A stretch of DNA of 33,185 nucleotides. Source: Rhodospirillales bacterium 69-11. GTDB taxonomy: Bacteria; Pseudomonadota; Alphaproteobacteria; Acetobacterales; Acetobacteraceae. This document shows, piece after piece, positions 1 to 7,994 of this stretch. The notes under the pieces were generated by a model. The model saw only the letters and a list, made by a program, of their open reading frames with translations, did not search any database and was not told the origin of the DNA. Positions within the stretch are counted from its first letter, which is position 1. Each line of letters opens with the position of its first letter. The DNA lies in NCBI GenBank assembly GCA_001898425.1, contig MKTV01000038.1, forward strand, positions 335-33,519, written 5' to 3'. A program made the position numbers and the translations under genes.

Positions 1-465
1 CTGTATGAGATCAAGACCGGGGCCGATCCGGTCCGCGCGCTGATCCGCGCCGTGCAATACCATCCGGTGACCGATACTCCGCAGCACGTGGACTTTCAGC
101 GCCTCGCGCCGGGGGAGCAGATCCGCGTCACCGTGCCCGTGCATTTCGAGAACGACGGCACCAGCCCCGGCCTGAAGCGCGGCGGCGTGCTGAACGTGGT
201 GCGCCATGCGGTCGAGGTGCTGTGCGATCCGGACTCCATCCCGGAGCAGTTCACGGCCAACCTCGACGGGCTCGATTTCAACGACAACGTCCGCTGGAGC
301 GATCTCGCCGGCAAGGACGGCGTCCGCCCGGTGATCACCGACCGCGACTTCGTCATCGCGACCGTCGCCCCGCCGACCAAGATCGAGGCGCCGGCGGAGC
401 CGCAGGCTGCTGCCGCGGCCGCCCCGGCCAAGGCTCCGGCCAAGGCAGCCGCGAAGAAGGGCTGA
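1..465 (+). CDS. rplY: Ribosomal protein L25 / Ctc family (5' truncated)
   Basis: This is the C-terminal part of the CTC form of 50S protein L25, which binds 5S rRNA. The reading frame is open from base 1 (LYEIKTGADPVRALIRAV...) and continues through the conserved HVDFQRL segment into the Ctc beta domain (VTVPVHFENDG, then LKRGGVLN). It ends in an Ala/Lys/Pro-rich tail, which is usual for alphaproteobacterial L25. About 154 codons are visible and the N-terminal 5S-binding start lies outside the window, so a GTG at 52 is internal and not the start. It is followed on the same strand by pth, as in many alphaproteobacteria, after a gap of about 200 bp that holds a palindromic repeat. The stop is TGA at 463-465. 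The family call is firm. Confidence 0.95.
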   Translation: MYEIKTGADPVRALIRAVQYHPVTDTPQHVDFQRLAPGEQIRVTVPVHFENDGTSPGLKRGGVLNVVRHAVEVLCDPDSIPEQFTANLDGLDFNDNVRWSDLAGKDGVRPVITDRDFVIATVAPPTKIEAPAEPQAAAAAAPAKAPAKAAAKKG

Positions 466-482
466 TCCGCTCCCGCTCGACG

Positions 483-573
483 GGCATGGCCGTCCCCGGC
501 CTGACCCGGGGATCGACCCGGCCATGCCAGTCGAAGGGGGTGCCGGTGGGCCGGGTCAGGCCCGGCCATACCG
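483..573 (+). repeat. Palindromic intergenic repeat, family A, copy 1
   Basis: This GC-rich imperfect inverted repeat lies between rplY and pth. The left arm at 483-510 (GGCATGGCCG ... GGCCTGACCCGG) mirrors the right arm at 546-573 (GGGCCGGGTCAGGCCCGGCC ...), with about 5 extra bases in the left arm. It shares the GGTGCC-plus-right-arm layout with copies at 8907-8982 and 23422-23499, all in the same orientation. It resembles the dispersed CATGGCCGGGCTTGACCCGG-type palindromes that are abundant in alphaproteobacterial intergenic DNA. The remaining bases between rplY and pth show nothing else recognisable. Confidence 0.7.
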
Positions 574-666
574 GTAGCACCGGGTGTCGGGACGGCCGCT
601 CGAGTTCGGCCATGACGACGTATGAGCGCGGGTGCGGCCCCGGCCGATCGCGATGGAGAGGGTGAG

Positions 667-1245
667 ATGTTGCTCTGGGTCGGACTCGGCAATCCTGAGC
701 CGGGGATGGCGCGGCAGCGGCACAACATCGGCTTCATGGCCCTCGACGTGATCGCGGATCACCACCGGTTCTCGCCGTGGCGGCAGCGCTTCAAGGGACT
801 GGTGGCCGAGGGCAGCATCGCCGGCCAGAAGATCCTGGCGCTCAAGCCCATGACCTACATGAACGCCTCGGGTGAATCGGTGCAGCCCGCCGCCGCGTTC
901 TACAAGCTGCCGCTCGAGGCGATCACCGCGTTCCATGACGAACTCGACCTCGCGCCCGGCAAGGTGCGGGTGAAGCGGGGCGGGGGCGCGGCCGGGCATA
1001 ACGGGTTGCGCTCGATGGACCGGCAACTCGGCTCGCCGGAATATTGGCGCGTCCGGCTGGGGATCGGGCATCCCGGCCACAAGGATCGTGTGACCGGCCA
1101 CGTGCTGGGCGACTTCTCCAAGGACGACCGGCCGTGGCTGGTGGCGCTGCTGGACGCGGTGGCCGACGCGGCGCCGCTGTTGGCCCAAGGGAAGCCCGAG
1201 GATTTCATGACCAGGGTCGCGCTGCTGACCCAGGAGACCAGGTAG
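667..1245 (+). CDS. pth: Peptidyl-tRNA hydrolase
   Basis: Pth cleaves the ester bond of peptidyl-tRNAs that drop off the ribosome, which recycles the tRNA. The protein is 192 aa, the usual bacterial size. Family residues are visible: GLGNP near the N-terminus, the catalytic His19 in RHNIGF, Asn66 in KPMTYMN, Asp91 in FHDELDL and Asn112 in GHNGLRS. I chose the ATG at 667 because the protein then begins [10 protein letters not shown] like its family and a GGAG lies 8 bases upstream. The in-frame ATG at 622 would add 15 non-family residues. The stop codon directly abuts the ychF ATG, so the two genes are probably co-transcribed. Confidence 0.96.
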   Translation: MLLWVGLGNPEPGMARQRHNIGFMALDVIADHHRFSPWRQRFKGLVAEGSIAGQKILALKPMTYMNASGESVQPAAAFYKLPLEAITAFHDELDLAPGKVRVKRGGGAAGHNGLRSMDRQLGSPEYWRVRLGIGHPGHKDRVTGHVLGDFSKDDRPWLVALLDAVADAAPLLAQGKPEDFMTRVALLTQETR

Positions 1246-2340
1246 ATGGGGTTCAACTGCGGCATCGTCGGCCTGCCCAATGTCGGCAAGTCCACGCTGT
1301 TCAACGCGCTGACCGCGACCGCCGCGGCCCAGGCGGCCAATTATCCGTTCTGCACGATCGAGCCCAATGTCGGCCGCGTCGCCGTGCCGGATCCGCGCCT
1401 CGGCGTGCTCGCCGAGATCGGCAAGTCGATCAAGGTCGTGCCCACCTCGCTCGAATTCGTGGACATCGCCGGCCTGGTGCGCGGCGCGTCGAAGGGGGAG
1501 GGGCTCGGCAACCAGTTCCTCGCGAACATCCGGGAAGTGGATGCGATCATCCATGTCCTGCGCTGCTTCGAGGACCCGGACGTGACGCATGTCGAGGGCT
1601 CGATCGATCCGCTGCGTGACGCCGACGTGGTCGAGACCGAACTGATGCTGGCCGATCTCGACAGCCTGGAGCGGCGGCTGACCGCGGCGCAGAAGAAGGC
1701 GCGCGGCGGCGACCGGGAGAGCATCGCCCAGGTCGCGGTGATGGAGCCGCTGGTGGCTGCCCTGCAGGACGGCAAGCCCGCGCGCGCGGCGATCCCGCCG
1801 GGGCAGGAGGAAGCGGTGCGCCGCCTGCAACTGCTGACCTCCAAGCCGGTGCTGTACGTGTGCAACGTCGAGGAAGCCTCGGCCGCGACCGGCAACGCCT
1901 ACTCCGCGCAAGTCGAGACCCGCGCGAAGGCCGAAGGCGCCCGCGTGGTGATCGTCTCCGCCGCGATCGAGGCGGAGGTGTCGCAGCTTCCGGAGGCCGA
2001 CCGCGGCGAGTTCCTCGAGGGGCTCGGCCTGCATGACAGCGGCCTCGATCGCGTCATCCGCGCCGGCTACGACCTTCTCGGCCTGCTGACCTACTTCACG
2101 GTCGGGCCGAAGGAGACGCGCGCCTGGACGATCGTGCGTGGCACCAAGGCGCCGCAGGCGGCTGCCGTGATCCACAAGGATTTCGAGCGCGGGTTCATCG
2201 CCTGCGAGACCATCGGCTACGACGACTTCGTGACCTGCCGCGGCGAGGCGGGCGCGAAGGACGCGGGCAAGATGCGGGTCGAGGGCAAGGACTACGTCGT
2301 GAAGGACGGCGACGTGCTGCTGTTCCGCTTCAACGTGTGA
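1246..2340 (+). CDS. ychF: Redox-regulated P-loop NTPase YchF (Ola1 family)
   Basis: YchF is a universally conserved TRAFAC-class ATPase/GTPase that associates with ribosomes and is linked to stress responses. At 364 aa it has the usual length. The P-loop GLPNVGKST lies at residues 9-17, a G3-like DIAGLV follows at about residue 73, and the G4 position reads NVEE instead of NKxD, which is the YchF signature that relaxes guanine specificity. A helical hairpin region follows, and the C-terminus is a TGS-like domain (TYFTVGPKETRAW ... VKDGDVLLFRFNV). The ATG follows the pth stop with no gap, and AGGAGA inside the pth 3' end is the likely ribosome-binding site. pth-ychF pairing is common across bacteria. 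The identification is secure. Confidence 0.97.
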   Translation: MGFNCGIVGLPNVGKSTLFNALTATAAAQAANYPFCTIEPNVGRVAVPDPRLGVLAEIGKSIKVVPTSLEFVDIAGLVRGASKGEGLGNQFLANIREVDAIIHVLRCFEDPDVTHVEGSIDPLRDADVVETELMLADLDSLERRLTAAQKKARGGDRESIAQVAVMEPLVAALQDGKPARAAIPPGQEEAVRRLQLLTSKPVLYVCNVEEASAATGNAYSAQVETRAKAEGARVVIVSAAIEAEVSQLPEADRGEFLEGLGLHDSGLDRVIRAGYDLLGLLTYFTVGPKETRAWTIVRGTKAPQAAAVIHKDFERGFIACETIGYDDFVTCRGEAGAKDAGKMRVEGKDYVVKDGDVLLFRFNV

Positions 2341-2356
2341 TGGCGGACGCCGCCCG

Positions 2357-2980
2357 ATGAGCTACGCGGTCAAGGAGCTTTTCCTCACGCTGCAGGGGGA
2401 GGGTGCCCAGGCCGGCCGCGCCGCCGTCTTCTGCCGGTTCACCGGCTGCAATCTCTGGTCGGGGCGGGAGGAAGACCGCGCGCGGGCGGTATGCCGCTTC
2501 TGCGACACGGATTTCGTCGGCGCCGATGCGGGTCGCTTCACCACGGCGGAGGCTCTGGCGGATGCGGTCGCCGCCACCTGGGGCGACGGGCGCGACCGGC
2601 GCTTCGTCGTGTTCACCGGCGGCGAGCCGATGCTGCAGCTCGACCAGCCGCTGCTGGACGCCGTGCACGCGCGGGGCTTCGAGGCGGCGATCGAGACCAA
2701 CGGAACCCTGCCCGCGCTTCCGGCACTCGACTGGATCTGCGTGAGCCCGAAAGCGGCCGCGGAGCTCGTGCAGCGCGAAGGGGACGAGTTGAAGCTGGTT
2801 TTCCCCCAGGAGGGGCTCGACCCGGCCGCGCTGCTGGACCTCGGCTTCCGGCATTTCCTGTTGCAGCCGATGGACGGGCCGGACCGGGTCGCGAACACCG
2901 AGGCGGCAATCGCCTACTGCCTCGCGCATCCGCGCTGGCGGCTGTCGGTGCAGACGCACAAGGTGATCGGCATCCGCTGA
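2357..2980 (+). CDS. queE: 7-carboxy-7-deazaguanine synthase (radical SAM)
   Basis: QueE converts 6-carboxy-tetrahydropterin to 7-carboxy-7-deazaguanine on the route to preQ0 and queuosine in tRNA. The 207-aa protein begins with the family pattern KELFLTLQGEGAQAGR. It carries cluster cysteines C31, C46 and C49 in the QueE-type CX14CX2C spacing, in place of the usual CX3CX2C of radical SAM enzymes. It also has the SAM-contacting GGEP motif and the C-terminal LSVQTHKVIGIR, typical of QueE. It begins 16 bases after ychF, so read-through from that operon is likely. No other queuosine gene is in the window. Confidence 0.94.
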   Translation: MSYAVKELFLTLQGEGAQAGRAAVFCRFTGCNLWSGREEDRARAVCRFCDTDFVGADAGRFTTAEALADAVAATWGDGRDRRFVVFTGGEPMLQLDQPLLDAVHARGFEAAIETNGTLPALPALDWICVSPKAAAELVQREGDELKLVFPQEGLDPAALLDLGFRHFLLQPMDGPDRVANTEAAIAYCLAHPRWRLSVQTHKVIGIR

Positions 2981-3029
2981 GGGCTGGCGTGCGCCGCGTG
3001 CCCCAAGGTGTCGTGGACCGCCCGCCTCT

Positions 3030-3113
3030 GTGTCATGGCCCGCGCAGGCGGGCCATCCACGACTCCGGGGCACTCGGCAGTCGTGGATGGTCGCCCTTCG
3101 GCGACCATGACAC
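3030..3113. repeat. Nested palindrome, family B
   Basis: Two 35-base arms (3030-3064 and 3079-3113) are inverted repeats of one another at their outer parts (GTGTCATGG and CCATCCACGACT). Each arm also folds on itself: 3035-3056 is a 9-bp hairpin with loop GCAG, and 3087-3108 is a 9-bp hairpin with loop CTTC. The whole can form one long hairpin or a cloverleaf. It sits between the convergent genes queE and osmC, where it could end transcription from both sides. A half-unit-like sequence recurs at 21959-21985 inside ybeY. Confidence 0.75.
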
Positions 3114-3130
3114 CTCTGCCCGACGACGCG

Positions 3131-3158
3131 TCAGCCGAGCGACGTCAGCCGAGCGTCG
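3131..3158. repeat. 14-bp tandem duplication over the osmC stop codon
   Basis: TCAGCCGAGCGACG (3131-3144) is followed directly by TCAGCCGAGCGTCG (3145-3158), with 13 of 14 bases equal. The second unit contains the stop codon of the minus-strand osmC gene, so the duplication places a copy of the gene's last codons and stop just downstream. Confidence 0.7.
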
Positions 3159-3576
3159 CGTCGAGTGTGATCGAGGCGTTCAGCACCTTCGACACGGGGC
3201 AGTTCGCCTTCGCCGTCTCCGCGAGTTCCTTGAACTTGGCCGCGTCGATGCCCGGCACCTTCGCCTTCAGGACCAGATGCACGGCCTTGATCGTCCAGCC
3301 GGCCCCTTCCTGCTCCATGGTCAGCGTCGCGTCACAGGCCAGGCTCTCGGGCGGATGGCCGGCGCCGCTCAACTGGAACGCCGTCGCCATGCTGAAGCAG
3401 CCTGCGTGGGCCGCGGCGATCAGCTCCTCGGGGTTGGTGCCCACGCCCTCGCCGAACCGCGCGTTGAAGCCGTAGGGCGTGTCCTTCAGCGTGGCGCTCT
3501 GGGTCGTCAGGCTGCCTTTGCCTTCCTTCCCGCTGCCGTGCCAGGCGGCGGAGGCGTGACGCTTGATGCTGGCCAT
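3145..3576 (-). CDS. OsmC/Ohr family hydroperoxide reductase
   Basis: OsmC-family proteins reduce organic or inorganic hydroperoxides with a reactive cysteine pair. Both cysteines are present: C60 in HAGCFSMA on the central helix and C126 in NCPVSKVL. The TNPEELIAAAHAGC segment is the family signature, and 143 aa is the usual size. I chose the ATG at 3576 because AGGAG lies 7 bases upstream on the minus strand; a TTG two codons earlier would leave only one base after the SD. The NCPVSKVL form points to the OsmC branch more than to Ohr. It stands alone between a convergent queE and tyrA on the same strand 278 bp upstream. The paralogue subtype is not settled. Confidence 0.92.
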   Translation of the reverse strand: MASIKRHASAAWHGSGKEGKGSLTTQSATLKDTPYGFNARFGEGVGTNPEELIAAAHAGCFSMATAFQLSGAGHPPESLACDATLTMEQEGAGWTIKAVHLVLKAKVPGIDAAKFKELAETAKANCPVSKVLNASITLDATLG

Positions 3577-3641
3577 GTCCAAACTCCTGTTGCTGTTCGA
3601 AGGACCGCTAGAGCATGCGGCCCGCGACCCTCATATCGGGC

Positions 3642-3670
3642 CGTGACAGACACTGTCCGCCCGTGTCACG
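3642..3670. promoter_or_regulatory. Inverted repeats upstream of osmC (possible operator)
   Basis: In the 278-bp gap upstream of osmC there are CGTGACA at 3642-3648 and TGTCACG at 3664-3670, an inverted pair. A tighter pair, GACAG-ACA-CTGTC, lies at 3645-3657 and shares the first arm. The position, 66-94 bp upstream of the osmC start, suits a regulator site, but it does not match an OhrR operator I can recall. Apart from this and the tyrA terminator-like hairpin, I see nothing else in 3577-3854. Confidence 0.3.
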
Positions 3671-3817
3671 CGCCTGTGAGGAACCTGCTGGCGATCACCC
3701 CACGGGACGGCTGCGGCGCCGAACGAGTGCCCCGGACGGAAGCGATCTCGCGCGCCACCCGGTTCCGCCCGGCCCGCCGCGGTTCGACGGCCACGAAGGA
3801 AACGACCATGACGGTTG

Positions 3818-3857
3818 TGATGCCGGTGCGCCCTCGGGCCACCCGGCGGCGGCATCA
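3818..3857 (-). terminator. Terminator-like hairpin at the end of tyrA
   Basis: The arms TGATGCCG (3818-3825) and CGGCATCA (3850-3857) pair perfectly and enclose GC-rich sequence with internal pairing (GCCC/GGGC). The upstream arm on the minus strand overlaps the tyrA TGA stop. There is no T-tract, so strong intrinsic termination is doubtful. Confidence 0.4.
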
Positions 3858-4742
3858 GGCCTGCTTCAGCTCGATCAGGCTGCGGCGGATCTTGCGGCCG
3901 CGCTCCACCTTGTCTTCGATATACTCCGCGTCGCCCCAGCGGACCGCGCGCGCCATCGCCTGCGCATCCTCGGTGAAGCGCGCCAGCATCTCCAGCAGCG
4001 CCTCCCGGTTGTTGAGGAAGATGTCGCGCCACATCACCGGGTCGCTCGCGGCGATGCGGGTGAAGTCGCGGAACCCGGAGGCGGCGAAGTTCAGCACGGC
4101 CTGGCGGCTTTCGGATTCCAGGTCGTCGGCGGTGCCGCAGATGGTGAAGGCGAGCAGATGCGGCAGGTGGGAGACGATCGCCAGCACCCGGTCGTGATGC
4201 GAGGGCTCCATCCGCCCGATCATGGAGCCGCAGCGGCGCCACAGCTCCTCCACCTTGCCGACCGCTTCCTCGTCGGTGCCGGGGGGCGGGGTGATCAGCG
4301 CCCAGCGGCCCTGGAACAGCGTGGTGAAGCCGGCATCGGGGCCCGAGTGTTCGGTGCCCGCTAGCGGATGCGCGGGGACGAAGTGCACCCCGGCTGGCAC
4401 CAGCGGGCCCACGTCGCGGATCACGCTCTGCTTGGTCGAGCCCACATCGGTCAGGATCGCGCCGGGGGCGAGGGCCGGCGCGATCGCCTCGGCCAGGGCC
4501 GCGAAGGCGCCCACCGGGGCGCAGAGCATCACGCAGTCGGCGCCCTCGACCGCGCGCGCGGGATCGAGCTCCACCCGGTCGGCGATGCCCAGCTCCATCA
4601 CCCGGTCGAGCGATTTCTGCGTGCGCGCGTTCACCACGATCTCGCCCGCGAGGTCGCCGCGCTCGCGGGCGATGCGCGCGACCGAGGACCCGATCAGCCC
4701 GATGCCGACCAGGGCGAGGCGACGGAACAGCGGCTCAGCCAC
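3855..4742 (-). CDS. tyrA: Prephenate/arogenate (cyclohexadienyl) dehydrogenase
   Basis: This enzyme oxidatively decarboxylates prephenate (or arogenate) with NAD(P)+ on the way to tyrosine. The 295-aa protein has the dinucleotide-binding GIGLIGSS at residues 13-20, a DVGSTKQSV motif, the substrate-site [13 protein letters not shown] and the downstream SHLPH motif, all typical of the TyrA core without fused chorismate mutase or ACT domains. The start is GTG (4742-4740), which overlaps the last 8 bases of the upstream aminotransferase gene, so translational coupling is likely. It is the last gene of a three-gene aromatic operon. Prephenate versus arogenate preference and cofactor choice cannot be read from the sequence by eye. 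Confidence 0.94.
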   Translation of the reverse strand: MAEPLFRRLALVGIGLIGSSVARIARERGDLAGEIVVNARTQKSLDRVMELGIADRVELDPARAVEGADCVMLCAPVGAFAALAEAIAPALAPGAILTDVGSTKQSVIRDVGPLVPAGVHFVPAHPLAGTEHSGPDAGFTTLFQGRWALITPPPGTDEEAVGKVEELWRRCGSMIGRMEPSHHDRVLAIVSHLPHLLAFTICGTADDLESESRQAVLNFAASGFRDFTRIAASDPVMWRDIFLNNREALLEMLARFTEDAQAMARAVRWGDAEYIEDKVERGRKIRRSLIELKQA

Positions 4743-5829
4743 GACGAGTGCCCATGAATGCCGTCAGCGTCTCGATCACGAGGCCGACCTCGTCGGCGGT
4801 GCCCACGGTGATGCGCAGGCAGTGCGGCAGCCCGTACCCTCCGACCTTGCGCACGATGATGCCGCGCCCGCGCAGGAACGCGTCGGCGGCGTTGGCGATG
4901 TCGGTCGTGCCGAAATCGGCCAGTACGAAGTTGCCCTCATTCGACCAGACCTTGATCCCGGCGGCGCGCAGCCCCTCGGCGAGATGGGCGCGCCAGACCG
5001 TGTTGTGGTCTCGCACCTTCTCGACCCAGCCCGGCTCCTGCAGGGCGGCGATGGCGGCGGCCTGGGCCGGCACCGAGACGTTGAACGCCTCCCGCACCCG
5101 GTTCAGCACGTCGATGACGGCGGGCGGCCCATAGGCCCAGCCGACCCGCATGCCGCCCATGCCGAACACCTTCGAGAAGGTCCGCAGCATGATGGTGTTG
5201 TCGGTGGCGCCGACCAGCTTCTCGCCAGCGTCGTAGTCCGGCCGGTCGATGTATTCGGCGTAGGCGGAATCGAGCACGAACAGGATGTCGGGCGGCAGCG
5301 CGGCGCGGAACCGCGCGACGTCGTCCGCCGGGACCATCGTGCCGGTCGGGTTGTTCGGATTGGCCAGGAACACGATCCGCGTGCTGGACGACACCGCCGC
5401 CAGCATCGCGTCGAGATCGGCGGTGAGGTTGCGCTCCGGCGCCTTGACCACCCGGCTTCCCGACGCCGTCCCCGCGATCTGGTAGATCATGAACCCGTGC
5501 TCGGACATCACGATGTCCCGTCCGGCGCCGCCATAGGCGTGGCACAGCAGGCCGATCAGGTCGTCCGAACCGGTGCCGCAGGCGATGCGCGCGGGATCGA
5601 GGCCGAAGCGGCGGCCGATCGCCTCCCGCAGCCGGTCCGCGCCGCCGTCCGGGTAGCGGAACATCTCCTCCGCCATCGCATGGTAGGCGGCGATGGCGCC
5701 GGGGGGCGGGCCGAACGCGCCCTCGTTGGACGACAGCTTGATGGTCCGGTTCACGCCTTCGAGGTGCGATTCCCCGCCAACGTAGGGCTGGACGGTCAGG
5801 ACCTCGGGGCGTGGTTGCGGTCCGGTCAT
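4735..5829 (-). CDS. hisC: HisC-family PLP aminotransferase (probable aromatic/histidinol-phosphate aminotransferase)
   Basis: This is a class I/II fold PLP aminotransferase of the HisC family, 364 aa. Visible features are [11 protein letters not shown] near residue 31, a cofactor region with GTGSDD (85-90), NPNNPTGT (158-164), D187 and Y190 in the LDSAYAEY segment, the PLP lysine K220 in TFSKVFG, and R228 in GMRVGWAYG. The ATG at 5829 overlaps the stop of the upstream chorismate mutase gene by 4 bases (ATGA), and the 3' end overlaps tyrA. This placement points to use in tyrosine/phenylalanine transamination, as known for HisC paralogues in several bacteria. A role in histidine synthesis cannot be excluded. 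The upstream in-frame extension to 6216 is a shadow of the neighbouring gene. Confidence 0.92.
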   Translation of the reverse strand: MTGPQPRPEVLTVQPYVGGESHLEGVNRTIKLSSNEGAFGPPPGAIAAYHAMAEEMFRYPDGGADRLREAIGRRFGLDPARIACGTGSDDLIGLLCHAYGGAGRDIVMSEHGFMIYQIAGTASGSRVVKAPERNLTADLDAMLAAVSSSTRIVFLANPNNPTGTMVPADDVARFRAALPPDILFVLDSAYAEYIDRPDYDAGEKLVGATDNTIMLRTFSKVFGMGGMRVGWAYGPPAVIDVLNRVREAFNVSVPAQAAAIAALQEPGWVEKVRDHNTVWRAHLAEGLRAAGIKVWSNEGNFVLADFGTTDIANAADAFLRGRGIIVRKVGGYGLPHCLRITVGTADEVGLVIETLTAFMGTRRG

Positions 5830-6734
5830 GGTTCGGCTCCCACCGGGATGGCGTAGCCTCCGAGCAGGAGGGTGTGACGGAAGAGGGGGGAGAGGGAGGC
5901 GAGGCGGGTGTCGCCTTCGGGCACGGCGCCTTCGACCTCCACCAGCACCTGGGCGTCCGGCGCGCCGGGCGTCCGGCAAGAGACGATGGAGACCGGCGCG
6001 AATCCCGCCGCGGCCAGTTCGCTCGCGATGCGGGCGCGGCTGGTTGCGGCGTCGAGTTCGAAGGCCAGGAAGGCGCGGTCCTCTCCGCTCGCGTCTGGCG
6101 CGCTGGCCGCGACGACCAGGGCCTGTTCGGTCGGCGCGCCTTCCGGGCGGACGGTCCAGAACGGCAGGCGGGCGATGATGTGCAGCCGCTGGTCGCGCTG
6201 CTGCAGGCTGGTCCACCAGGCGTCGCGCGGCGCGTCACCGTCGGTGGGCAGCGGCAGCACGGCGACCGAGGCCGACCCGGTGCGCACCTCGTTGAGGGCC
6301 TGCCCGGCGCTGCCGAGGACGCGGAGCGGGGTGAGCGCGCCGAAATGCTCACGCGCGAGCTGCGAGAGGCTGTCCCCGGTGCTGCCGGCGGCGACCGCCA
6401 CCAGGAAGTTGGCCTGCATGCCGGTGGTGCCGGCCAGCATCTCCCGCCAGATGCGGAACAGCGTCAGGCGGGGGAGCCGGCCCTCGTGCTGGCGCAGCAG
6501 CCGGCGGACGATCGATGCCTCCCGTCCCGGACGGAAGGCGGCCGGCTTGCCGGAGCGGGCGACATGCTCGACGACACGCGCGCGTTCGCGCAGCAGCGTG
6601 TGGATCTCGTCGTCGATGCGGTCGAGTTCGGCGCGGAGTGCGGGCAGCCCCCCCGGCCAGCCATCCTGGGCGGCCGGCGGCGCGTCCGCGCTGGCGGCAG
6701 GCGAAGACTCGGCAGGCGGAGAGGTCTGGGGCAT
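5826..6734 (-). CDS. Chorismate mutase (AroQ type) with partial prephenate dehydratase-like region and ACT-like domain
   Basis: The 302-aa protein opens with a Pro/Ala-rich stretch. An AroQ chorismate mutase domain follows at about residues 29-108, with R34, R51, K63 and R71-E72 in the positions of the E. coli P-protein active site. Residues 112-195 resemble only the first lobe of prephenate dehydratase ([16 protein letters not shown], then a [10 protein letters not shown] segment leading to VAVLPLP). The second lobe with its TRF motif is not visible. Residues 218-297 look like an ACT domain that ends LGGYAIP, where P-proteins have LGSYP. Chorismate-to-prephenate activity is well supported; dehydratase activity is doubtful. 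First gene of the operon with hisC and tyrA; the start is ATG at 6734 without a clear SD. Confidence 0.82.
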   Translation of the reverse strand: MPQTSPPAESSPAASADAPPAAQDGWPGGLPALRAELDRIDDEIHTLLRERARVVEHVARSGKPAAFRPGREASIVRRLLRQHEGRLPRLTLFRIWREMLAGTTGMQANFLVAVAAGSTGDSLSQLAREHFGALTPLRVLGSAGQALNEVRTGSASVAVLPLPTDGDAPRDAWWTSLQQRDQRLHIIARLPFWTVRPEGAPTEQALVVAASAPDASGEDRAFLAFELDAATSRARIASELAAAGFAPVSIVSCRTPGAPDAQVLVEVEGAVPEGDTRLASLSPLFRHTLLLGGYAIPVGAEP

Positions 6735-6780
6735 CGCTCTGGCAGGAAAAGGGGGCCGGCACTACTAACCGATGGTCGCT

Positions 6781-6807
6781 GCCCTGCAAACCCGGCGGTT
6801 GCGGGGC
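6781..6807 (+). promoter_or_regulatory. Hairpin in the divergent leader between the aroQ-type gene and metX
   Basis: GCCCTGCAA (6781-6789) pairs with TTGCGGGGC (6799-6807) as a 9-bp stem with one G-U pair and a 9-base loop. It ends 29 bases before the metX ATG and lies in the 102-bp gap shared with the divergent chorismate mutase gene. It could be a leader element for metX. I could not match it to the SAM-II or SAM/SAH riboswitch consensus. Confidence 0.35.
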
Positions 6808-6836
6808 CCCGGCACAGGTCCTATGCACTCCGCGCG

Positions 6837-7994
6837 ATGGTTCAGACCGATGCACTGGCGACGATCGAGCACGCGAGTGTGCGCTTCGACACGCCGTTCA
6901 CGCTGGAGTGCGGCACGACGCTGCCAAACCATACCGTTGCCTTTCGCACCTCCGGCACGCTGAACGCGGCGCGCACCAACGCGGTGCTGATCTGCCACGC
7001 GCTCACCGGCGACCAGTATGTGGCGGAGCGCCAGCCGGTGACCGGCAAGCCCGGCTGGTGGGAGATGATGGTCGGCCCCGGCAAGCCGGTCGACACGGAC
7101 CGCTACTTCGTGATCTGCGCCAACGTGCTGGGCGGGTGCATGGGCAGCACCGGCCCGCGGGAGATGCGGCCGGACGGATCCGCGCCATGGGGCACCGATT
7201 TTCCCCCGGTCACCATCCGCGACATGGTGCGTGCGCAGAAGCAGCTGATCGAGCATCTGGGCATCGCCCGCCTGTTCGCCGTCGTGGGCGGCTCGATGGG
7301 CGGAATGCAGGTGCTGCAATGGGCCGCGCTGTATCCGGACGCCGTGTTCGCGGCGCTTCCGATCGCGACCGCGGCACATCACTCGGCGCAGAACATCGCC
7401 TTCCATGAGGTCGGGCGGCAGGCGATCTTCGCCGATCCCGATTGGCAGGGCGGGCGGTATTGGGAGAGCGGGCGCATCCCGGCCCGCGGCCTCGCGGTGG
7501 CGCGCATGTGCGCGCACATCACCTACCTCTCCGAGGAGGCGCTGACGCGGAAGTTCGGCCGGCGGCTGCAGGGCGCGCCGAAGGACAGTTCCGAGGCGAT
7601 CAGCCTGTTCGGCGAGATGTTCGAGGTGGAGAGCTATCTCCGTCACCAGGGCAGCACCTTCGTGCAGCGCTTCGACGCGAACAGCTACCTGACCATCACG
7701 CGGGCGATGGACTATTTCGACCTCGCGGCCGACTACGAGGGTGACCTGGCGAACGCCTTCCGCGGCACGCGCACGCGGTTCCTGCTCGTGTCCTTCACCT
7801 CCGACTGGCTGTTCCCCACCAGCCAGAGCCGCGCCATCGCGCGGTCACTGAACCGCGCGGGTGCGAACGTGTCGTTCGTGGAGATCCCCTCGGACAAGGG
7901 GCACGACGCGTTCCTGCTGGACGAGCCCGACTTCCATCGCACCGTCGCCGGGTTCCTGCGCGGCTGCGCGATGCATGCGGGGCTCGCGGCATGA
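6837..7994 (+). CDS. metX: Homoserine O-acyltransferase (MetX family)
   Basis: MetX acylates homoserine (acetyl-CoA or succinyl-CoA) in the first committed step of methionine synthesis. The 385-aa alpha/beta hydrolase has the nucleophile S153 in GGSMGGMQ, D323 in TSDWLFP and H356 in KGHDAFL, which make the catalytic triad. Other family motifs are the oxyanion region CHALTG and [12 protein letters not shown]. The ATG at 6837 matches the family N-terminus, although no good SD precedes it. The much longer open frame upstream is antisense to the aromatic operon. The stop overlaps the metW start by 4 bases (ATGA), the conserved metXW arrangement. Acetyl versus succinyl specificity is not decided here. 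Confidence 0.95.
   Translation: MVQTDALATIEHASVRFDTPFTLECGTTLPNHTVAFRTSGTLNAARTNAVLICHALTGDQYVAERQPVTGKPGWWEMMVGPGKPVDTDRYFVICANVLGGCMGSTGPREMRPDGSAPWGTDFPPVTIRDMVRAQKQLIEHLGIARLFAVVGGSMGGMQVLQWAALYPDAVFAALPIATAAHHSAQNIAFHEVGRQAIFADPDWQGGRYWESGRIPARGLAVARMCAHITYLSEEALTRKFGRRLQGAPKDSSEAISLFGEMFEVESYLRHQGSTFVQRFDANSYLTITRAMDYFDLAADYEGDLANAFRGTRTRFLLVSFTSDWLFPTSQSRAIARSLNRAGANVSFVEIPSDKGHDAFLLDEPDFHRTVAGFLRGCAMHAGLAA

Noticed and set aside
622-666. Upstream ATG for pth
   Set aside because: It adds residues that are not family-like, and the ATG at 667 has a good SD.
556-2175. Long minus-strand frame over pth and ychF
   Set aside because: It is a GC-bias shadow: pth and ychF on the plus strand have full family motifs.
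2491-4197. Open frame of 568 codons crossing queE, the repeat and osmC
   Set aside because: It runs out of frame or antisense through three well-supported genes and a palindrome, with no family motif.
6735-6836. SAM-II or SAM/SAH riboswitch in the metX leader
   Set aside because: Only a simple hairpin is visible; the pseudoknot consensus bases are missing.
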